64,000 nucleotides of DNA from Asterias amurensis. Lineage: Eukaryota; Echinodermata; Asteroidea; Forcipulatida; Asteriidae. Shown here one piece after another: positions 36,723-49,500 of the stretch; position 1 is the stretch's first letter, and the number at the start of each line of letters is the position of its first letter. The stretch spans positions 22,258,501 through 22,322,500 of the forward strand of contig NC_092650.1 in assembly GCF_032118995.1 (NCBI RefSeq). Direction: 5' to 3'. Position numbers and translations under genes: made by a program. The notes under the pieces are model-generated. The model was not told the origin of the DNA. It saw only the letters and a list, made by a program, of their open reading frames with translations, and did not search any database.

Positions 36723-37357
36723 AGTATGCATGTAGACTGGGTAAATTTGTCAGTATAAACTAAAATCCTACAGTACAGGCATGTAGTGTCCACCGTTCTC
36801 AAAGTGGGCATATTATGAATTTCTGTCCATACAAACGGATTTGGGTGTACGCCAAATGCCCCCCTCCTCCCTCCGGAAGAAAGAAAAATGAAGCACCTAC
36901 GCCTTCTCTCAAAAGCAATTCCCAAACCAAACAGGTCATTGAACCTCAGGTGGTCATTATGTTGTTCAATGGTAAATCGAATGATTGATTTACGTAGTGG
37001 GTTGGCAAGTTTTGTTTTAACACTTCTTGAAAAATAAAAACGGAAAAGCACCGGGTTAGTTAACGCACAAAATAATTCTCAGGCTGTGGACTATAAATTA
37101 TTTAACACTTTCTTAAAATTATACGATAATAATTTGAAATGTCCTTACCCGAATTAATCGTCGAATGAGTTGGTACAACTTACAAGTTAAAGGTAGATTT
37201 TTTTTTATTGGATTAGTAAAAATAGTTTTCATTATTTTTTATTTTATTTTAATAAACTGAATAAGTGAATCACAATATAGCCTAGATTTAGATGGGGAAA
37301 TCACCACATTTCTTCATCGGCTTTTCCGAAAAAGTATATATTTTAATTCAAAATGGG

Positions 37358-37665
37358 TCTTAAAGGGAAGGAACACGATTGGTAATCACTAAAAACAAAT
37401 ATTAACATAAAAACTGACTTGGTAACGAGCATGGGAGAGCTGTTGATAGTATACAACATTGTAAAAATAGCTCCTTCTAATGTAGCATAGATTTTGAGAA
37501 AGAGGTAGTTTCTCACTTTGTTTTCTTCATCATTTTCTCCCAACTTCGATGACCAATTGAGCTCAAATTTTCACAGATTTGGTGTTTTATGCGTATGTTG
37601 AGATACGCCAAGTGTGAAGACTGGTCTTTGACAGTTACTGATAGTGTACCTTCCCTTTAAGGAAA
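37358..37665 (-). repeat. MITE family A-related, shortened copy
   Basis: Starts TTAAAGGGAAGGAACACGAT and ends ATAGTGTACCTTCCCTTTAA. The interior matches family A, but the terminal sequence differs, so it is probably a subfamily. Confidence 0.75.
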
Positions 37666-38074
37666 CCGTAAATTGATAAAACTCATTTGCATTTTAAATC
37701 AATAGTACATAACAATTGTTTGTGTAATGTTTGTGTAGATTCCTAATTATTCACTCTGTGAAAAATGTTACTTTATGCATCAGTAGAGTATTTAAAACTT
37801 GTATAATAAAAGATTGATATGAATGTTAACATTCATTGTATATTCATTGTGAAACCTGTTTGTTGTTTGCACACAAAAAAAGAAGAAAAAAGTGCATAAT
37901 ATAGTTCATTTGGTACGGCATAACGAAACCCTGTTATTTGACAACAGACAAGACACTTATATCAATATACAAGTCAAAAACCGAGGGATGATTTAACTAA
38001 TATCAATCTCAGTCTTTCAGATTGCTTATCGATTTTACCATTCAAGGGGCGGGCTCATGACTATATTGGTGTTT

Positions 38075-38262
38075 ATTAATTTTTGGTTTTTACCCATACA
38101 CCGATGTGTGTTAGCACTGTATACTCAGTACTTTCCCGAGTCCTTTGAAAAAATATCACATGCATGTTACTCGGGTGGGACTCGAACCCACAACCCTTGC
38201 AATTCTAGAGCAGTGTCTTACCAACTAGACTACCGAGGTTGCCCGGTAGCTAGGGGCTAAAC
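38075..38262 (-). mobile_element. SINE family 2, longest copy
   Basis: Read on the - strand: a tRNA-like head with CTCGGTAGTCTAGTTGGTAA and GGGTTCGAGTCCC, then AACATGCATGTGATATTTTT, the CTCGGGAAAGTACTGAGTAT block and CACATCGGTGTATGGGTAAA. It defines the family and explains the pieces at 2851, 10985 and 13855. Confidence 0.75.
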
Positions 38263-40079
38263 ATCTCTTATATATTGGTGTTTAAAATCATATAACTTAC
38301 TACACGACAAACCGCTCGTATAGGCTCGTTTGTGAACGAGTCAATGGGGAAGTCCCACGAGGCAGCGGACCAGTCTATGTTTTAAAAAATCCAGTGGGTA
38401 AACGACCTTTCCCTGACCACTCAAACTTAAAAATTGTGTTACTCAAACGGTTCGGCTTTAGGAGTCAGGGGGAAAGCAATCACAATTTTACACCGCAAAA
38501 AGACATTTGTGTTCGTAGGATTGTCATCAACTTTTGATATAGTAGGGGAAATCCCAACACTGCCTTGTTCATCCTAAATTAAGAGGTTCGTTTTTCAAAT
38601 CTATGAAGGTTGTGATGAAACGTTCATTCATGCCTGCGGCACTGAAAGTAGACTTTCGTCAAGGCCTTTGACTAGTGTGTAGTCTCCCCTTCCAGTCGCT
38701 TGGGATGTATCGACTCTATGAAGCTGTTCAAGCCAAAGCCTTGACAAAAGGCTACACTGAATGGTGATCGCATTCCAATCGGAGTAATAATACTGTTTGC
38801 GTGAATCACTCGCGAATCACTCTTGCGTAGAGGAGTCTAGCCCAGTCTTTGTGCAAATTGACGTCATCGTATTGACGTCATCGTTTAGTTTTGGGGGCGA
38901 TATATCCAACCCCAATAAGGGCATTCAAATCAGTTGGATGCCCATTTATAGGAAAGGCATGACACCAAAATAGCTCTCATTAATGTTTCGATAAACAAAC
39001 CGTCTACCGTATACTATGAAGTTTTAAGACAACGTAGGTTTTTAGTCAATTTATACCGGTCATTAGTACGATAGCGACCGAAATACTTTTCGCGTATCTC
39101 CCACCATCTATAGACCACGGTGCTATATTTTTATGTTCAGACGAAAGCATTAATGCACGCTAAAAAATGTTCATGATTTGTTAGCTTCCACAGTTACATT
39201 AAGTTTTCAGTATAAAACCGTGGTAAAACAATGGATGTACACTATATCATTTAAATTGGATCCAAAGGTCTACATGTTTTGGAACATTGTTTACTGGACA
39301 TTTTTATGAACACGAAATCCGTTTTACAAACTCAGCTGTCCTGGTCTCGACAACAGACGAGGAAACAAAACGCCATTTGTCTCGTTGAATCCGACACAGG
39401 ACAATAGGAAAGTAAATCAACAATAATACGCAGATTTACCTTAAGGTGAACCATTGTTAATGTTTAACCCCGTCGGAATAGAATCCAACGGCTGTTTCAA
39501 TGTCAAATCAACCATGATTTGTTAAACCCCCATGGTCACCTTGGTATTCAATCAAACTACTAGTGGGCATAAAACATCCGTATGGAGGTTCACTTTTGTT
39601 TATTTTGTAAACCAACTGAATGATAATACCCCACAATCGAAAGTTGGGATATTTTATGACTAAATAATTATGAACGTAGTGGAACACCCCTGTGCCAAGG
39701 CCGTTTGGTTGAGCTGTTGTGCCAAGGTGTGCCCGTAAACTCTGCGTCACGGTATTGTCGTGTGAAAACTCAAAAACTCAAGGGAACAGAGCCACGTATT
39801 GATTCAATGTATTTTTGTGTGTGGAAAGCTCTTCTATGAGTTCTTATGGTCTTTCCAGTGAGTGAGAAGTGAGTATTATTACATCGTGGTCTTGCATGGA
39901 GGGAACCAATTGTGAACGTTGATTATTCTTGATGGATTATTAGTGACTCATTTGCTCATTCTGAAGATATACGGTACGCAGCAATTCATCTGATAATCTG
40001 ATAAAGGCAAACAAATTTTGTATGTACAATTACGATGGCGGACGTAAATGTAATGTTGACTTGTAAACACTGATGGAAC

Positions 40080-40345
40080 ACCTGCTGTTGTATCAACGGA
40101 CACAGGGCTACCGGAATGTGCAGAAGTTATTCTCGGTTTATAGTTTATTGGAACCTATGACAGGAACATTCAGTCACCGGAATACGCAGAAATTCCATCC
40201 AAGTTTACAGCTACTGGTATTTCGCAGGTCGTCAGCAACATTGCAGCTACCGGTGTTACACCCAGAAAGCAGTGAGTAGGTGGCTACACTCAGCTACTGG
40301 ATTACGCACGGCTTTGCTCCTTGGCCGTCGACCTCAAATTATAAG
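40080..40345 (+). repeat. degenerate short repeat upstream of the CUB/LDLa gene
   Basis: A motif of the form CTACYGGAATACGCAGR recurs about six times (near 40109, 40177, 40210, 40239, 40293 and 40379), spaced irregularly at 30-90 bases. It probably lies in the promoter or 5' UTR. Confidence 0.4.
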
Positions 40346-40557
40346 TAGACAGTTCTGTTCCTCAATGTTTTTTTTTTACTGGATTACACCACGCTACACC
40401 ACAAATCTACACTTCTTAAAGTCAACAACTTGGCTACACTTGTTTTGTTAATCCACCATTATTGACCGGCTACCTTGACCAACCAAAGTTAAAGCACAGC
40501 CGAGGAACAGCCAAATAACTTTATTTTCGAAGCGCTTGGGACAATATTTTCTCAAAC

Positions 40558-43500
40558 ATGAAAAGGACAAGTCAGATGAACGCTTTGTGGACTCTAGTGG
40601 CTTGCTTGCTGACCACCGTACGTACCCGATCTGTTGGTGAGTACACGTTTAAAATATTACTGTATAGTTGCTTAGAATCTTAAGAGTTTATTTTTAATCT
40701 AAGACGTCAATCATTTTTCTGATTTTAGAAACAAGAATTAAACATTCAGAGAGTAGTTTATTAGTTGTAGAGAATATATGACATGGCTGAGATCAGGGTC
40801 AAAGTTCAAAGAGCTGCCAAAGCAGAAAAAATCTCATAATAACTGTTTTATCGGCAGAAATGAGCAGGTTACCAGTCTCAATTTGTACATGTGACATGGT
40901 AGTTTGGCTGGTAACCTTATCCCGGTAAGCATTTATAAGTTTGTTTTGCTTAGCTACTTTTTGTGCTTAAGGAGCTCTACAAAATTGGACCCAGTTTGTG
41001 AACGCCGCTTGTACAACCAGTGGTTTGTCTTATGTGTTGAATACAACTCTGTTGTTATTTGTGCCCAGCTTGTTTCAAAATAATACACATTTATTGGAGC
41101 AATACTCGAAGAGGTTGGAGGATCAATAAAAAACCTAGAGAATCATTTTAGGGAAAGCCAATCCAGTCAAGGGGGCTGAAACCCCAATCCGCGTAGTGCC
41201 ACGGTGGGTTTCGAACCAGGGTCCCAGAGGTAGAACTACACCAATTTGCCCACCAACTCTAAAACCTCACTCTAAAGTCCACCATCCCAGGTTACACTTT
41301 TTATAAACTAGTTGGTACCCATGTCTCTGTTAAAGAGCCATTGTGTTTTACCCATAATGCGTTGTACGGGTCACCTTGAAAAAGGGAAGACCACATCATT
41401 GGCCTAGGAGGCATATTTGAGAAGCACATTCGGGGCAACTACTGCACTGTATGAAACAATTTCTTAAAGACACTGGACACTATTGCTAATTGTCAAAGAC
41501 CAGTCTTCTCACTTGGTGTATCTCAACATATGCCTAAAATAACAAACATATGAAAATTTGAACTCGATTGGTCATCGGAGTTGCGAGATAAGTATGGCAG
41601 AAAACAAACACCCTTGTCACACGAAGTTGTGTGCTTTCAGAAGCTTGATTTCGAGACCTCAAATTCTAAACTTGAGGTCTCGAAATCAAATTCGTGGAAA
41701 ATTACTTCTTTTTCGAAAACTACCCCACTTCAGAGGAGCTGTTTCTCACAATGTTTTTTACCCCCAATCTCTCCCCATTACTCGTTACAAAGTAAGGTTT
41801 TTTGCTAATCATTATTTTGAGTAATTACCAATAGCGTCCACCGCCTTTACACTGTGAATGGACTGGATGTGATTTTACAACTAAAATGGAAAGGCCATTT
41901 TTGGGGATGTGATTTTGGGTAAAGGATGTGATTTTTTTCCAAATCACATCCAAGCCAGAAATCACATCCGTGTTTAATTGCCAATTATCAAAATCACATC
42001 CACTGCTAGCGGCATTACTAAAATCACATCCAATGCTGAGGCCTTAGCCAAAATCACATCAGAGACAGAAATCACATCCATGTTTAATTGCCAATTATCA
42101 AAATCACATCCACTGCTAGCGGCATTACTAAAATCACATCCACTGTCCAGGCCTTAGCCAAAATCACATCCCAGTCAGAAATCACATCCATGTTTAATTG
42201 CCAATTAGCAAAATCACATCTATTGCTAGGGGCATTACTAAAATCACATCCACTACCCAGCCGTTAGCCAAAATCACATCCAAGACAAAAATCACATCCG
42301 TGGTTAACTGCCAATTATCAAAATCACATCTACTGTCTGGTTGACACCAACATCACATCAACTTAACCAGTATCGCATTCTCAACCCAACGTCCAGTACG
42401 TCATGCACTGGTTTCGCAAGCGTTTGGGTTGCGGGCAAGTGGAAGGGGTTCCACGCACTATGATTATGAATGATACAAATGGAATGAGAAGAAACTATTA
42501 CATAACTATGGACTGGAATGGTAAAAACTAAAACTTTGAACATTGAACGAGTCCAGGAACTACACGCTTTTATTTCTGAAATCAAAATTATAGCATCATG
42601 CACTTTGGAAACCATGACTGTGTGTAGAACCAGTAGAACAGTGCGGCGTGTCGAGTCTGGTTTAAAAACTTACTCGCCTTCCCTAGTTGTACATAATTAT
42701 CCTTGCGGGATGTGGACTATCATACTATTATACCAGCATAACCCAAACCCAGAATGGTGAAAGGTCTATGCCGAAAATCATGCAGTACCGCAATCTAGTT
42801 TCTAGGCGTTCTTTAACTCCCTTGCACTCAGTACAGTTGCTCAGCCAGTGGCTGTGAACACAATTATAAAAAGGTAGCCTACCGATCAATAATCATCATG
42901 ATCAAGTCATCATTCCCCAGGGTTGCAAGGGAATCGAATTGCTACAAACTCCCAACCAGTTTACTATCGTATGAGTAAAACAAGGAATAGAGTAACAGAA
43001 AATGTCTGAGTGCCGTTTTTAACCTTCTGTTATTTAATTTTCCCCTTTGCAAATTGTCATCTGTCCTGGTTATTGTAGATGTAAAGTGACAGTTGTAAAC
43101 ATAGTTTCAGCCGAAGCATTTTAACTTTTTAGTTGTTTTATGTTATATGGGGGTGCGTGCTATTTTCATTGAGAGAACATAGTTGAAAAATGAACAAACA
43201 AACCAAAAATTTAACGTGTTGACAGTGTGTACACAAGCATATTGAGTCATTTTGTGCAGATTTTTTTTTTATCACAGTGTTCACGAAATATTATGTTTGC
43301 ATCGGTGACACCTAGCTTTATATGGTGAAACAAACTTTTGCATTATAATTACTATGAGTGAAAAACCAATGGATGCATTTTTTTTAACATGACCCCCCCC
43401 CCCCACCTTTCTGTCACCTAAGTGGAGACTTTCTTAACGTGTACATCCCGATATGTGGAGATTGTGCAGTTATTCACCAGAACCAGAACCTTCACCACAG

Positions 43501-46500
43501 GCTTCGGAATGTCCAGTAGTCATAGCAACGATCTGACCTTTGCAAAAACCTTGTCCGATTATGTAACCAATAACTTACAGATGAATGCTCTCTAGAAGTG
43601 GGTCCCATGGCGTACTGTATGCAGTATCTAAGTGTGTGTAGACTGGATTCAGTGTTCCCCCTGTTTTCACCATGGAGGAATAGTGGTTTCACCATTTAGG
43701 ACTATGGAATCATGATGGTCTCAATATTTAAGATATAACCATGAAATAAAAGGTTTTCAAGTAGGCCCTACACAGAAGAACAAGGTCTGTCAAGGACTAC
43801 AATTGTTTTACTGATTTATTTATTCATTGAGGGTCACCATAATTGTAAATGTATAAGTCAATGATGTACTTCATAATCCCCATGATTATAAGTGTTAGTG
43901 CAAGTAGGCCTACACAGCAGGACAAAAATAACAAAACTACAATTGTTTATGTTCCAATAATTTGTTGGCAAATTCATTACTGTATTTTGTTTTCGAAATT
44001 GTAAAAATCAATCTGACATGTAAAACAAAGTGGTGTAAATTTAAAAGAAACCACAGAAAATAAAAAGCTATTGTCTGATAAAATGAAATTTCAAAATCTG
44101 AATAGCTGAAAAATTATGTACATGCATGATTTGAAAACCTCGTTTTAATGTCACAATAAAACCTTGCTTCTTTGAAATTAACACCACTCAGGCAATTTTG
44201 AAATATACATTATCTATTCGGTGGTAAACTTTCTTTCCTTTCGATTTTATGTTGAGATTTTGTTCATCAATTTGTTATTTAGTTGGCATAAATGTTAACT
44301 CTGCCATGGCCTGACCCACAGAGCTGTGTTACATAACCTAATTACTAACGGGTGACCGCCTTCCTGCAGTAATGATGGTCCCTAAAACATCCCTGAATAC
44401 TATTTACCAGTGCTGGGGCAAGACCAGCTGTCGACAAATGTGGCCTGTTTCTTAGTACCAGTTTATATTAAGCTTGTTCGTAAATCAAGAACATTGCGTC
44501 TTGAAAACAAGTGAACACCAAGGGACAGCATTTCTCAAATTGTCCTGTCAAGCCTTGTGATCTGTATTTTCAAATTGTCTGATAATACCAAAATTATTAC
44601 CTGTCTGAACAACTTTCAACTCTCTTCGGCTTGTCCGGTCATAGAGGTATTTTTATCATTAATGGTTTCGCCATTATGCTCCACCTTTTGGGATCATGGA
44701 CCGAAAATATTAATGATGGTCTCCCTAATGTAGCCTAACTGTACTTTAGGATATCTCCATGAAATAATGGGTTTTCAAGTAGGCCCTACAAAGAAAAACA
44801 AGTTCTGTCAAATAATACAATTACAATGTAGTATACTGATTTTGGGGGAAATCAATCACTGGATTAATTACTTTGTGTTTTTGTTTTTTTATTTGTTTCC
44901 CCCCCAAAAAAAAAAAAAAAATAAATAAAAAAATTGAGTAATCAATTTAAAATCGCAGACTTTGTTACAAATTCAAAAGAACCATACAGGCTCAACAGTT
45001 AGCAGTTGGATGCTCGAGCAGGATAATATCTTGAGAAAATTGTTTTGGGAAATGCTGCCATTATGGTGATCCTTGTTTAAGTTTATTTTCTTTAACTTAG
45101 AACAAGTTGTGTAATAAACAACTTTCACCTCAGGTTTCGGATTGGCCACTAGTCATAGCAAGTTAAATATGATGACGAGACATAAAAAGGTGTAAAGTAG
45201 TTTAGGAACCAGCATCATTTGTTGACAGCTGGTCCTTGCTCTGGCACTGGTAAGTTATTTAGGGATGCCTGCAGTAAGGTATCGTCATAATGCATGGTCA
45301 TTATGCAGTATGACCATGGGCAGAGCATAGAGTAAGGACAGAGTAAGGCCAACTCCAGTCATATAATACATTCACCTAACAACAAATGTTGCAACACTGT
45401 CATGCTGACAGTGACAAACAACAACTATTGTTCAAAGAAAACATCAGTTCATTCTGCCTCAATCGGAAAGCGACCACGCCCTTTCCTAGAATGGTCATCC
45501 TGCTTCTTAGTCTTACGGTTAATAAGCCGCGCATTCGAAAATTACAATGTCCACAGATTGACTTACACCGTGTGAAGATAATGATCGTCAAAAGCTTACA
45601 TTAAAATGCTGAGGTGGTGTAGTTTTTTTTTGAGAAACGAATAACACAACGTCACGAAAATACGTTTTACATGCTGAAATAATTTTCATCTCCTGACACG
45701 AAAATTATTCGCCTAATTAGACCCTTGGACATTAAAAAAAATCTGACATTATCATGTGTGGGGCGGGTCGTCGCCGTTACACTTCTTGTTGAAAAACTAA
45801 ATGCCTTTGTCAAGTTTGTTCACATAATAATATTGGTTTTAATAATGGGTGCTACGTATGACTTTTGTGCCATGAAAGTCGAGTTCTGTACCCCCATGGT
45901 TGCATTCAATAAATAAGTTAACCATGAGTAATGACTGAGCACGAACTGTTTATGTGCAAGTCATATGTAGGGGAACATTACAAAAACATGCAAAAACTAT
46001 ATTTGCCTTAAAAAAATTGTTTTTTAGTGACAGGTTAAGTTTCTCATCATAAGACTACATGTATAATGGGAGTAAAGGTGAAAGACATTCGTGGTTATAA
46101 AGAGCCCTATCCCATCCAGTACGTTGTCCCATGGAGGAATAAATCCTTCCTATAACATTGTTGTCCATACATAAACATTCGACAGCCTTGCATATCAGTT
46201 GATGACACTAAATGTAATGCAGACAAGCACACCAGCTTTGGTGGAGACATTTTTACCCACCACATCCAAATGACTTTTTCCTTTGCCGCATCTGATTCAT
46301 CATTACTGGATCTCAAGCACCTTTCGATATCTATAGTGTACAAAGCGGTGATACATGTAGATGGAATAAAATTGTCAGATGTTCTGAACCGGGTCAGAAC
46401 CTTTATTTTGTGCATTCATGGAGGCTATATAACCGTTAAATTAATCAACATTGCTGTGATGAAGACAGTCAATGGTCTCCATCATACAAGAACAGAAACC

Positions 46501-49500
46501 GTAAACAGAAAACCAGATGGCGTCGTCCCTTGCAGCCTGTTGTGCCGTGCAGGTGGAAAGAATAGGGCCTCTGAACTAACTGCTTACAAAAAATAGTTTA
46601 GTTTGGGAATAAACATTAACATTAACTACACCACAATCAGGTACTTGGTACATCATTTAAATGGTGTGTAAAAGCTAATGCTTTGAAAATGTTTTATGCT
46701 TAATTACATATTTTGATGTTTGTCTTTGTTTTCGGTTCTCTCGATGCATGTTAACAATCCTTTATATTATTTTTAAATCATGGCTATCCATGCAGCCCGG
46801 CCGTGTAAGCGCTAAATCACGCTTAAGTAAGCAGAGCCATGAAATTCGGCCGTGCACATACCTGGCGGCAATTTTTTTCCCTGATTCTTTTTAAGGATTC
46901 CCTCTTTTAAATCGATTTAGAGAAAAGAAAGGGGAAAAAATCCCATTAAAAAGCATTATGAGAGTGGCAATTTCGTAGGAAGAAAAACAAATCCATTGAT
47001 CAATCAAGTTCGCGGAAAAGAAAAGTAAATAACGGAGGGGGTGTCTAGGACATAATATTAACAGTTTGAATTGAAGGTGGTGTGATTGTGATGCATATGA
47101 TGACTCTTCTACATATATTAAACGTTCTTTTAATATTTATTTTAAAGTATGCGGTGAGGAATCGTGACACGACCGCTATAAACTAAATCTTGTCATGGTT
47201 AGTTACAAATTAGGCAGTTTGTAAACGGATTATTTAAAGATTTGACTCGTACAGACGAAGGAACTTTTGCTGCGTTTACGCCGGCAATATTATTTGTTAC
47301 AAAATACAAGCAGTACCAGTTGCACTGTTGGCTTTTCTCCATGCTTTTACTTAGTAAGGAATACGCTTATTGTAGTTTTATGGCTTGCAAAATGTAAATA
47401 ACCGTGTTGAACATTCAGCAGAGGTTTGCAACTCAAATCTGCCGGTTTGTGAATTTCTACTTCCTAGCTGGAACAGGGTATGATTTTATCATGAATTGAT
47501 AGACTATTAAATACCTAAATACCTTGCAATCTTGATTCTGAGCCATCCCCATATAGGCTGAGCATTCAAGGTTGATGCTTCCGGCCGGCAGCCAGGCACA
47601 CAGGGCACTCCATTTCTCGCAGAGACATTTCCACTTTTCGTTGATCCAAAGGGCTCACCGACGAAATAATTATAATTCCGAAATTACTCTGCTTGCATTA
47701 AATGACGATCCATGGTTTCTTTGGCCGATTTAATCATTACTTTTCAGCAGATTCGGAAACTCAACAAGTGTGTGTGTGCCACTGTTTGTTGTGTAACAAA
47801 CGTTGTTTCAGCTTGATGTTTTTGTCTGTTTCCCGCGAAAACCAGCACTTCGGTAGGGGCCGATTACATAATGCAGCACATGGGTGGGCGCTAGCGGCTA
47901 TTAGGCCTTTTTTTCTCTCTGTCGACTTTGTTATAGATCTATCTGCTGTGTGATGTACAGTGTATCAATTGGATGAATAAACAGAGAGTAGTCCTAGTAA
48001 AACCTGCTGGGCACAGTGATGCCTGGTGGGATTCAGCCAGAGCAACATTTTCAACTGATAAAGCTTGGTGTAACAATTTGCAAAGCATAACATTTGATTA
48101 TTAAGGAGTCGAGACAGAAACAAGTGAAAGACATTATCACCAATCATTAACCAATTTCTCCTTCTTCAGCTCCTTTCAACCCCCCCCCCCAACCAAGACT
48201 TCTTCTTCTCCTCATTCTTTTACCTCCAATTGTGTGTACGGAAAGCTTTTTTGACAGATTGAGGTTGTTAACGCAAAATCTCAAACCAAATGTCGGACAA
48301 TTCTTGTGTTGCATTAAAATTTTACAAGCAAAAGGTTATTCGTTTGTACTTAACTTTGCAAAATACAAAAATGTACAAAATGTAACAAAATGTTAAAATA
48401 CAAAATGTAAAAATTCAACATTATTTGGGATACCTTTTTTTCACTTGTGTTTATGGATATATGCTTTTTTGACAGAGTGGAGGTAGTTGACATGTCATCT
48501 CAAACAAATTTTGGGCCATTCTTGTGTTGCGTTAACATTTTACAAGCAAAAGGCTATTCATTTGTACTTAAGTTTGGAGGTATTGGGCCAAACATTTTTG
48601 AAAATAACTTTTTTTAAATTGGGTTAATGAAAAAACGCTTTTTGACAGAGTTGAGGTAGTTGACGCGACATCTCAAACCAAATTTGGGGCAAGTTTGTGT
48701 TGTGTTAACATTTTACGGGCAAAAAGCTATACAGCTGCAGATAGAGGGCCAAAATGTAAAAATTCAACATTTTTGAAGATAACTTTTTTTCAATTGTGTT
48801 TATGGAAATATGCTTTTCAGACTGAGTTCAGATAGTTTGCGCGACATCTCAAATCAAATTTGGGACAATTCTTGTGTTGCGTTAACATTTTACAAGCAAA
48901 AGGCTATTCATTTGTACTTAAGTTTTGAGGTATTGGGCCAAAATGTAAAAATTCAACATTTTTGAAGACAACTTTTTTTAAATTGCGTTAATGAAAATAC
49001 GCTTTTTTGACAGAGTTGAGGTAGTTGACGCGACATCTCAAACCAAATTTGGGGCAATTCTTGTGTTGTGTTAACATTTTACGGGCAAAAAGCTATACAG
49101 CTGCAGATAGAGGGCCAAAATGTAAAAATTCAACATTTTTGAAGATAACTTTTTTTCAATTGTGTTTATGGAAATATGCTTTTCAGACTGAGTTCAGATA
49201 GTTTGCGCGACATCTCAAATCAAATTTGGGACAATTCTTGTCAAAAGGCTATTCATTTGTACTTAAGTTTGGAGGTATTGGGCCAAAATGTAAAAATTCA
49301 ACATTTTTGAAGACAACTTTTTTTAAATTGCGTTAATGAAAATACGCTTTTTTGACAGAGTTGAGGTAGTTGACGCGACATCTCAAACCAAATTTGGGGC
49401 AATTCTTGTGTTGCGTTAACATTTTACGGGCAAAAAGCTATACAGCTGCAGATAGAGGGCCAAAATGTAAAAATTCAACATTTTTGAAGATAACTTTTTT

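Larger units (their letters stand above)
36035..40557. other. intergenic region between COTL1 and the CUB/LDLa gene
   Basis: It contains a GTTT microsatellite (about 36233-36255), a family F MITE, a family A-like MITE, a reversed SINE 2 and, nearest the next gene, a degenerate short repeat. 38300-40050 is unique sequence in which I see no conserved ORF. The 5' UTR of the next gene must lie at the right end. Confidence 0.65.

Noticed and set aside
36623-37051. 142-codon open frame on the - strand
   Set aside because: It overlaps a family F MITE at one end, has no recognisable motif and no splice partners.
41850-42355. Possible CRISPR-like array (regular short repeats with spacers)
   Set aside because: This is animal DNA. 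The spacers themselves repeat, and the array is mirrored at 52876-53428 as a transposon end.
46270-46596. 108-codon + frame in the 11.6 kb element
   Set aside because: No recognisable domain. Base composition does not differ from the surroundings, and the opposite strand is also open.
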